DNA of 64,000 nucleotides from a virus. The stretch spans positions 1-64,000 of IMG/VR virus record IMGVR_UViG_3300047333_000104; one strand, 5' to 3'. The notes under the pieces were generated by a model. That model did no database searches, was not told the origin of the DNA, and was given only the letters and a program-made list of their open reading frames with translations. Position 1 is the first letter of the stretch, and the number at the start of each line of letters is the position of its first letter. The position numbers and the translations under genes are program-made. Shown piece after piece: positions 57,069 to 64,000 of this stretch.

Positions 57069-58516
57069 CCACCCCCATCTTCTCAGGATACTCCGGAGCC
57101 GTGTGGCAGTCGGTCTATGCGAGCATTTGCTACTACCAGGCTCAGTTGACCGCTCCTCAAGCCTCAGCCAATCCCGCGTCCGTCATAAGCCTGTCGGAAG
57201 TCATGCTCCAGACTTTGCTCAACGCGGACGATGCGATCGTCGCCAGCGCGATGGCGGCCGCTTGGGCAGTTGAATCCACCCATCTCACTACCGTCTCGAC
57301 TTTCCCTCTTGGCTCGATCTCGCCAGTCAACGCCTCTTTCTTCAACAACCGTCTGGCCTCCTACGACGCAGCTACCCCGGCACTCACGGCCATCGTCCCA
57401 GCCACGAGTTCGTTCTTGAACCCGTTCCAGGGGATAGCTAACGGAATCCCCGCCATCCCGCCGTGCAATCTTCTCGGCTTCTTCGCGGCGTTTAATTACG
57501 AAACCCCGCCGGTCGGTCTGAACGCGGCGAACTTCGCGGCGCAGGCGCAGGGCGTGGCGAGCGCGTTCGCTGCGGTAGCGGTCGCCGTCCAAATTTTCCA
57601 AGGAGTGTTCCCTACCCAGGCGTACGATACCGTTACGCAGGAGGAGAATGTCGCTAATGCCGCAGCTTACTTGATCTCGTCGTTTACGTCGGGGACGGTA
57701 GCTTCGGGTTCTGCGTCTGCGTGGAACCAGATCGTCGCCCTGCCCGCCATGACCATGTCCGCCGATATCATAACCGGCGCCCCCGTAGCGGCATCGGCGC
57801 AGCAGCAAGCCACGATTCGTTACGCGATGCTCTCCCTGGCCGCTCAGATAGCCGAGTTTCTCGCTACGGCCGCAATCCCGACTACAGGCCAAGTCAACAC
57901 GGCCACACTCATGGTTGGACAGAACCTGCTCGACGTGGCGGCGCAGGCGCTCGGAAATTACGAACTGTGGCCGGAGATCGCGGCCCTCAATAACCTCCTC
58001 CCCCCCTACGTCGGGGCAGTGGCGGCCCCGGGGATCGCCGCGTGGGGAACGCAGCTCCTCCTGCCGTCTCCCGGAACGCAGATGGCCGCCAATGGCGTTA
58101 CGATCTCGTACGACAACAACGTGCTGGGAACCGATCTTTACGTCGGCCCGATCAACGGTGACATGCCGGCCTGGGAGGGGGACTTCCAGTCGATAACTGG
58201 CTATTCGAATCTCGCGTGGGCGCTCGGTCGGCGGTTGCAGACCGCTCTCGGGTCTTTAGTGTTCCATCCGGACTACGGCAGCCGAATCCCGCCAGAGGTA
58301 GGAATGGTGCTGGACGACTCGACGGCGGGGCATATCGCGGCGTACGGTAAATCGGCGCTGCTGAATGACCCCCGGGTACAAAGCGTTACCTCCGCCTTGT
58401 CCAATTTGATCGCGAACCAAGGCGTTTCTTTTAGCGCGACGGTCCAACCGATCGGTATTGGTTCTACCCCCACGCAGGTAAATCAGGTTATCGTTTCGCC
58501 GAATCAGCAAGGATAG
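57065..58516 (+). CDS. Baseplate wedge protein with gp25-like C-terminus
   Basis: A 483-residue protein. A helical Ala-rich N-terminal part (about 1-260) precedes a LysM-like stretch (VGQNLLDVAAQALGNYELWPEIAALNNL, about 285-312) and a C-terminal gp25/gpW domain (LAWALGRRLQTALGSLVFHPDYGSRIP...VQSVTSALSNL, about 385-470). A single chain thus joins units that are separate genes in P2-like phages. Confidence 0.75.
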   Translation: MTTPIFSGYSGAVWQSVYASICYYQAQLTAPQASANPASVISLSEVMLQTLLNADDAIVASAMAAAWAVESTHLTTVSTFPLGSISPVNASFFNNRLASYDAATPALTAIVPATSSFLNPFQGIANGIPAIPPCNLLGFFAAFNYETPPVGLNAANFAAQAQGVASAFAAVAVAVQIFQGVFPTQAYDTVTQEENVANAAAYLISSFTSGTVASGSASAWNQIVALPAMTMSADIITGAPVAASAQQQATIRYAMLSLAAQIAEFLATAAIPTTGQVNTATLMVGQNLLDVAAQALGNYELWPEIAALNNLLPPYVGAVAAPGIAAWGTQLLLPSPGTQMAANGVTISYDNNVLGTDLYVGPINGDMPAWEGDFQSITGYSNLAWALGRRLQTALGSLVFHPDYGSRIPPEVGMVLDDSTAGHIAAYGKSALLNDPRVQSVTSALSNLIANQGVSFSATVQPIGIGSTPTQVNQVIVSPNQQG

Positions 58517-58519
58517 GCC

Positions 58520-59683
58520 ATGGCCCTCGAACCGACTGTCGCCGCCCCTCCCTCCACTCAAACCGTGGCATCGCAGTTCTTGGCGAGCATGGCGGCGCTG
58601 TCCGGGGTTTTGACCGACTACAATTCCGGATCGCAGGTTCGCACGATCGCCGAGAGCCTAGGTTCGGTGGTGGAGCAGCAGAGCATCTGGACGCAGGCGG
58701 AGGCGTTTCAAGCGCTCGCCTACGGCGCCATGACGGTTCTGGGGATAACCCCGTACGCGGCGTTCCCTTCGGTCGGACAGCTTACCTTCGCCACGGCACC
58801 CGGCAGCCCGTACCCGACTGCGACCCAGAACGTCAACATCCCCGCCGGCACCCTTGCGCAGACGACGGGCGGCGTGCAGTTCGTCACGACCGCTAACGCG
58901 GTTCTCGCGAGCGGCACGACCAGTATCGTTATCCCGGCGACAGCGGTGCTGGGCGGGGTCGCAGGAAACGTTCCGGCCGGCGCGGTTACTCAGATCGTCA
59001 CGGGGCTTCTCTACCCCCTATTCGTCACCAACGCGGCAGCTTTCACAGGGGGTACGAACGCGGAGCAGCTGGCCGCCACCTTGGCGAGGTTCTCCTCGGC
59101 GGTAGCGGCGATCGGTTTGGCCTCTCCCGTCGCCATCGCGAATGCGGCGATCGGTGTGACGAACCCGGCGACGAGTGAGGAGGTGCTTTTTAGCACCCTG
59201 TACGAACCCTTCGTGGCGGCGGGAAGCGGCGCGGGGTCGGGTGTCGCGGGTTGGACGCTCTATATCGATAACGGCACTGGCGCCGCCAGCTCAGGTCTCA
59301 TCAACAACGTTATCAGCAAGTTGAACGGTAACGCCGCTTCAGGGCAAGTTGGATACCGAGATGCGGGCGTGCCCTACATCGTGTCCGGAGTAACCCCCAC
59401 CTATGCCGTCGTCGGCGTATCGGGGACAGCGTCGAGCCTGACGACCGACGCCGCGTTGCAAACCCTGATCAACCAGGCGGTCAGTGGGTACTTCATGCTG
59501 CCCTTTGGAGCGTCGGCGCAGCAGGCAGTGCTCGCGCAGAATGTCGGAAATGCGGTCCTCGGCTTAATGACCTCGCTGACGGTATCACTGTACGCTTCCG
59601 GGTCCGGGTCTCCGCTCACAGCTTTGACGCCAGCCGTGACTGGCCGAGTGGTGCTCGGGCAGATCAACTATGCGCTGAATTAG
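58520..59683 (+). CDS. Baseplate J-like protein
   Basis: A 387-residue protein after the gp25 domain. SGSQVRTIAESLGSVVEQQSIW, FATAPGSPYPTATQNVNIPAGTLAQT and AGNVPAGAVTQIVTG give the gpJ/gp47 layout. It forms the wedge rim. Next gene is gpI-like, the usual order. Confidence 0.8.
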   Translation: MALEPTVAAPPSTQTVASQFLASMAALSGVLTDYNSGSQVRTIAESLGSVVEQQSIWTQAEAFQALAYGAMTVLGITPYAAFPSVGQLTFATAPGSPYPTATQNVNIPAGTLAQTTGGVQFVTTANAVLASGTTSIVIPATAVLGGVAGNVPAGAVTQIVTGLLYPLFVTNAAAFTGGTNAEQLAATLARFSSAVAAIGLASPVAIANAAIGVTNPATSEEVLFSTLYEPFVAAGSGAGSGVAGWTLYIDNGTGAASSGLINNVISKLNGNAASGQVGYRDAGVPYIVSGVTPTYAVVGVSGTASSLTTDAALQTLINQAVSGYFMLPFGASAQQAVLAQNVGNAVLGLMTSLTVSLYASGSGSPLTALTPAVTGRVVLGQINYALN

Positions 59684-59685
59684 CC

Positions 59686-60327
59686 ATGGATTTTCCGACC
59701 GTCCAAGCCTCGCTCAACGACCTTCCTCCGACATTCAAGCGGTCGAACGCGCCATTCCTCCAGGTCGTCGATTCCGAGTCCGCGGCGTTATCGCGGCTGA
59801 CAATGGCGGCCGACACCATACTGAGTATGGTGAGGAACATATCGAACGCGCAGTATGGCTGGCTTGACTTTTGGGGCCTGTTGTTCGGCATTGCGCGCAA
59901 CAATAACGAATCCGACGCGACGTATCTCGCCCGCACTCTTTTCACCCTCCAGAACGGGGCCGGGCCGCCGCTCGCGATCGTTAATTGGATTCAACTCGTC
60001 TGGGGCGTCACGGCCACTTTTGCGGAGAACTTTCCCGCCCTTGGATATAGCCTCTCTTTTCCGCCGGCCATCACGCCTGCCCAGCTTCAAGTGATCGTCC
60101 AGGGGCTCGTCCGCGTGCGTCCAGCCGGCGTCCCTTTCGCTACATACTCGGCCAGCGCGGGGCCGTACTTGGATACCGTTAATTTTCTCGACTGTCCGCG
60201 CATCTCCGGCGCATATGTCGGCGGGGGCGGAGCAACGCGGGTTTTTGTAACGCAATCCGCCGCCACTCCGAACAGCACGCCCGGATTGCCGACGCTATTC
60301 ATGACTGACCCGACGTTGAACGCCTAG
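59686..60327 (+). CDS. Tail protein I-like
   Basis: A 213-residue protein. ILSMVRNISNAQYGWLDFWGLLFGIARNNNESDATYLARTLFTLQN is the conserved gpI-like region (key: WLD..G.LFGI.R...ES...Y..R). A Gly-rich tail ends the protein. It connects wedge and fibres. The region ahead carries the fibre genes. Confidence 0.65.
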   Translation: MDFPTVQASLNDLPPTFKRSNAPFLQVVDSESAALSRLTMAADTILSMVRNISNAQYGWLDFWGLLFGIARNNNESDATYLARTLFTLQNGAGPPLAIVNWIQLVWGVTATFAENFPALGYSLSFPPAITPAQLQVIVQGLVRVRPAGVPFATYSASAGPYLDTVNFLDCPRISGAYVGGGGATRVFVTQSAATPNSTPGLPTLFMTDPTLNA

Positions 60328-60338
60328 TCCGCCTGCAA

Positions 60339-60368
60339 CTAGCGCAAAACCGGCGCTTGCCTTACACT
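60339..60368 (+). promoter_or_regulatory. Possible late promoter motif CTAGCG-N18-TACACT
   Basis: CTAGCG (60339-60344), 18 bases, TACACT (60363-60368). It lies 31 bases before the first fibre gene. Third instance of the spacing seen at 38955 and 43625. Confidence 0.35.
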
Positions 60369-60398
60369 CACGCGTAGATACCCTCTAGGAACCCGTGG

Positions 60399-61472
60399 AT
60401 GCCCCAAAACCCAAATTACACGGCGTACGAGTTTTTGAGCGCGGCAGCGCTGAACGCTGCGGCGGGTGTCGTATCTGGGTCTCTTGCGCAAATCGTTTCG
60501 GGCGTCTCAGCGCCCGGTCTCGTTCACCCAGAAGTTGTCGGGTTAACGGCAAGCGGTCTCGTCGTTACGGTAACCGCGCCGCTGCCATTCCAAACGCTTT
60601 TCGGTTCCGGCGTCCTGGCTTCCGCGTCTGGCGTAACGACGGGCGTAACGTCGTCAACCTACTCCGTCAATTTCTCGGGCGTCGTGCCAGTCTCGGGCGC
60701 CGCAGTAACCGCATACCTCCTCGCGTCCTACGCCTCGATATTGGAAGGCGCGTACCAGGTTGTCGGCCCCCCGCAAGGCCACCCCGACTACAATCCTCTC
60801 TTCGTGCCTGCGACGGCCTATGCTTCCCAGCTTGACACGATCGCGTTGGCAGCCTCCCTGACGGCGCCGGACAACGTTACGACGTTCGAACTCGCGCGCT
60901 GCACGCTCGCATCCGGCGCGACGGGCGTAGGCAGTCTCAGCACGGCGTACCAGCAGCGGGCTTCCGCCCTGCCGGCGACTCAGGGGTTGCAAGTCTCGGG
61001 CGCGATCACGCTCACGCCCGCCGCGCACGGCGGCAAGACGCTAGTGTTCGTCGGCAGCGGTACGGCAACCCTGTGGCCAGCGGCGTCCGGTAACGGGCTC
61101 GGCGTGACTTTTGTCTCGACGACCAGCGGCACGGTTGCGGTTCAGACGACCGGTGCGGACCTCATTTATGGGTCGGCTAGCTATGGCGGCTCGGGCGGCG
61201 TATCGGGGATCACCGTTGCGCAAGGATCTCAGATCGAGTTGGGGTCGCTGTACGGGATCTGGCAGACGCAGAGTCTCTCCCCAAACGCCAAAGGCAGCGT
61301 TACGCCCTCCTCGAACCAGACATATGTGGCGGCGGTGTCAGGGGCGGTAGTCTCAGGGAATTATGCGATCTTTAACGACACCACCGGAACCGTCGAGGAT
61401 AGTGGAACCTCCCCGGCGACGGTTAACTCCACAGGGTCCGCCGCCCTATATCAACTCGGATATCTTCTCTAG
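60399..61472 (+). CDS. Tail fibre protein
   Basis: A 357-residue protein of beta-type Ser/Gly/Val-rich repeats (ASGLVVTVTAPLPF, HGGKTLVFVGSGTATLWP, GTVAVQTTGADLI) following the wedge genes. Likely trimeric fibre; the C-terminus has repeating VNSTGSAALYQLGYLL. AGGA precedes the start, in the same CTCTAGGA context as the next gene. Confidence 0.65.
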   Translation: MPQNPNYTAYEFLSAAALNAAAGVVSGSLAQIVSGVSAPGLVHPEVVGLTASGLVVTVTAPLPFQTLFGSGVLASASGVTTGVTSSTYSVNFSGVVPVSGAAVTAYLLASYASILEGAYQVVGPPQGHPDYNPLFVPATAYASQLDTIALAASLTAPDNVTTFELARCTLASGATGVGSLSTAYQQRASALPATQGLQVSGAITLTPAAHGGKTLVFVGSGTATLWPAASGNGLGVTFVSTTSGTVAVQTTGADLIYGSASYGGSGGVSGITVAQGSQIELGSLYGIWQTQSLSPNAKGSVTPSSNQTYVAAVSGAVVSGNYAIFNDTTGTVEDSGTSPATVNSTGSAALYQLGYLL

Positions 61473-61484
61473 GAGCCCAGAAGC

Positions 61485-61889
61485 ATGGCCACGACTCCCA
61501 ATTACGCCTCTACACCCACTGTGGGCGTTGCGCTCCTCACCGCTGCGAATAGTGGGTCCAGGGCTGCCCCCGCGGCGGGAACGACGATCTTCACTCCCGG
61601 CGCGTCTGGTGCGGAGATCGAGCGAATTGTCATTCAACCGGTCGCGACGACGATTGCAGGTACGGTGCAGATCTATCGCGTCATCAGCGGCACCTATTAC
61701 CTGTATGCCGAAGTACAATTGCCGATCCAGACGGCGGCTACCGGAACGGCGATTGCGAACCAAACCCTCGAAGCGGTCGACAATCCGAACTTGTTCCCAA
61801 TCGCCATGCCGACAGGTTCGACTCTTTACGGCGTCCTGAGCGTGGCGCAGACGGGCGTCGTCGTGCAAGTCGAGGGGGGGAGTTACTGA
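61485..61889 (+). CDS. Small fibre or fibre-associated protein
   Basis: A 134-residue protein starting MATTPNYASTPTVGVALLTAAN with TAGGAG before the start. Beta-sandwich pattern with EIERIVIQPVATTIAGTVQIYR, common in small phage decoration or fibre-accessory proteins. Function by position. Confidence 0.55.
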   Translation: MATTPNYASTPTVGVALLTAANSGSRAAPAAGTTIFTPGASGAEIERIVIQPVATTIAGTVQIYRVISGTYYLYAEVQLPIQTAATGTAIANQTLEAVDNPNLFPIAMPTGSTLYGVLSVAQTGVVVQVEGGSY

Positions 61890-61890
61890 T

Positions 61891-62828
<938 letters not shown>

Positions 62829-62832
<4 letters not shown>

Positions 62833-63281
62833 CCAATCTTTATGCTCGCGTCGTTGATGGCGTCGTTATCGAAGTTTGCGACGGGGAAACCCTCGCTACG
62901 CATGTGCCGTCGCTACAAGCGCAATTCCAAGAATGCCCAGACGACGTGGCGGCAAACTGGACCTTTGTTGCTCCGAGCACTTGGACCGCCCCCGTCGCTC
63001 CGACGCCTCCAGCCGCCCGTTATGCAAACCTTACGCCGATCCAATACTACAACGCCTTCACCGCGGCAGAGGCGATTGCGATCAAGACTTCGAACGACCC
63101 GGTCGTTCAGGAGATCTGGTATCGTCTGCAAACCGCGATCACCGCGTCCGGTAACGTTCCGATCATCGACCCCAATTCAACGCCAGTCCAGGCGGGGTTA
63201 ACTTACCTCAGTACCGCATCGCCGACGCCGTATATCCAACCATCACGCATTCCGCAAATATGCGCGGGGGTCGCACAATGA
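62829..63281 (+). CDS. Tail fibre assembly-like protein
   Basis: A 150-residue protein coupled by ATGA. YARVVDGVVIEVCDGETLATHV starts a pattern seen in small proteins after fibres; the second part (QYYNAFTAAEAIAIKTSNDPVVQEIWYRLQTA) is helical. It could be a fibre chaperone or part of the fibre. Overlaps the next start. Confidence 0.5.
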
Positions 63282-63754
63282 CGCCCGTCGCCCCCGAAGA
63301 CCGACGCCGACGCAACGCCGACGTACAAGCGGCCCATCTTGAAGGACGCATGGATATGATCGAGCAACACCTTGAGATGATGGACAAGAAGATCGACGGC
63401 GTCGTCTTCAGCATCGACAAGGTGCTCCAGGAGATCAAAGCGACGTCTGATCGAATGCAGCGGATGGATATCGAAGCCACCGAACGAGACGGCCGCGTGC
63501 GTCTTCTTGAGCAACGGATCGGAGACCTTCTGTCACGTCCGGCGCCTGCGACGACGCAGACTACGACCACGACGACTTCCCCGACTCCGCCCCCGGAAGA
63601 TGAGTTGGTACGCTACCGTAAGCGCGCGGTTGACGTCTTCGTTATCTCCATCTGCGTCCTAGGGATTTTCGGCGTCGTGATCTTCATCTCGAACAACATG
63701 CTCAACAAGCAAACTGCCGAGACGGCCGGGAAAATCATTGAGCACGTCCCGTGA
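63278..63754 (+). CDS. Coiled-coil membrane protein (holin/XhlA-like)
   Basis: A 158-residue protein. A coiled coil (MDMIEQHLEMMDKKIDGVVFSIDKVLQEIK, key: heptads to about residue 80), a Thr/Pro linker and one membrane span (VDVFVISICVLGIFGVVIFIS, about 122-142). Placed directly before a lysozyme gene, it is probably part of the lysis module, such as a holin-associated or hemolysin-like XhlA protein. GTGA overlap with the lysozyme. Confidence 0.6.
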   Translation: MTPVAPEDRRRRNADVQAAHLEGRMDMIEQHLEMMDKKIDGVVFSIDKVLQEIKATSDRMQRMDIEATERDGRVRLLEQRIGDLLSRPAPATTQTTTTTTSPTPPPEDELVRYRKRAVDVFVISICVLGIFGVVIFISNNMLNKQTAETAGKIIEHVP

Positions 63755-64000
63755 CTCGGCAAGTCAACGCCGCCGGTATTGCGCTAATCCAAGGATTTGA
63801 GACCGATCAACCTGTCGGGATGTTACCGACCTCGCGGGACGTCCCGACCGCCGGATGGGGGCATACCGGACCGGACGTGAAGCTCGGTGTGGCGTATCCC
63901 CTGGCGCAACGGCAAACTTGGTTCGCTCAGGATCTTAAATGGGCCTGCGATACGGTCGAGGAGCATTGCACAGTGCCGTTGACAGACAACCAATTCGCAG
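63751..64000 (+). CDS. Phage lysozyme, GH24 family (partial)
   Basis: The GTG-started gene runs off the window after about 83 codons. AGIALIQGFE has the catalytic Glu17, then SRDVPTAGWGHTGPDVKLG gives Asp30 and Thr33 of the GH24 (T4 lysozyme-type) catalytic triad; PLTDNQFA is the following family block. No signal peptide, so it is released through the membrane protein encoded just upstream. It hydrolyses peptidoglycan at the end of infection. Confidence 0.9.
   Translation, partial: MTRQVNAAGIALIQGFETDQPVGMLPTSRDVPTAGWGHTGPDVKLGVAYPLAQRQTWFAQDLKWACDTVEEHCTVPLTDNQFA

Overview
The window is about 64 kb of a tailed bacteriophage (Caudoviricetes) with a contractile, myovirus-type tail. It shows a terminase, portal, prohead protease, scaffold, major capsid protein, tail sheath, tail tube, tape measure and a gp25/gpJ/gpI-type baseplate in the usual order. 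The DNA is GC-rich, genes are packed with ATGA, GTGA and TAATG overlaps, and most starts follow a GGAGTCA-type ribosome-binding site. Domain types such as DUF5681, DUF4031, a 'KLGRLP' papain-like peptidase and DUF4214 suggest a GC-rich alphaproteobacterial host; that is inference only. No DNA polymerase, helicase or tRNA gene was seen, so the genome continues beyond the window. A small serine recombinase is the only hint of a temperate life style.

Layout. 1-2 kb (+): a Thg1-type 3'-5' polymerase, a small HNH nuclease and unknowns. 2.06-8.66 kb (-): a serine recombinase followed by many small early-type genes, including a pentapeptide-repeat protein and a paralogue pair in which one copy carries a 9-bp microsatellite. 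These are served by at least three look-alike promoters (TTGCTA, 17-18 nt, TACAGT/TACACT), each with a TGTAAC-N8-GTTAC dyad over the -10 box; two lie in an 84-bp duplication. 8.66-10.18 kb: a control region with 21-bp tandem repeats, G-rich repeats and an AT-rich patch. 10.2-18.1 kb (+): translationally coupled small genes, including an RHH protein, a TylF-like methyltransferase, a WYL-like protein, DUF4031, a lipoprotein and a SLOG/YpsA-like protein.

18.1-64 kb (+): packaging and morphogenesis. The large terminase is split: the ATPase half ends at 18964 and the nuclease half starts at 24851. Between them lie a papain-like peptidase with a DUF4214 tail and a nine-gene minus-strand operon (two methyltransferases, a GT9 glycosyltransferase, a YkgJ-like protein, a GP88-like protein and small genes). 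Then come the portal, a 1269-residue multi-domain glycosyltransferase, a ParB-like protein behind an RBS-masking hairpin, the protease, scaffold and capsid, a perfect-stem terminator, an HNH homing endonuclease, neck genes interrupted by a GIY-YIG endonuclease and by a small moron, sheath, tube, chaperone (probable +1 frameshift), tape measure with a transglycosylase domain, hub, an RmlC-like epimerase plus a cold-shock protein, spike, baseplate, fibres, a coiled-coil membrane protein and the start of a GH24 lysozyme.

The most interesting themes are the split terminase with its cargo and the dispersed sugar and methyl-transfer genes (giant GT, GT9, RmlC-like, TylF-like, two more methyltransferases) inserted among structural genes. 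Together these suggest that the phage glycosylates its own virion or remodels the host surface.
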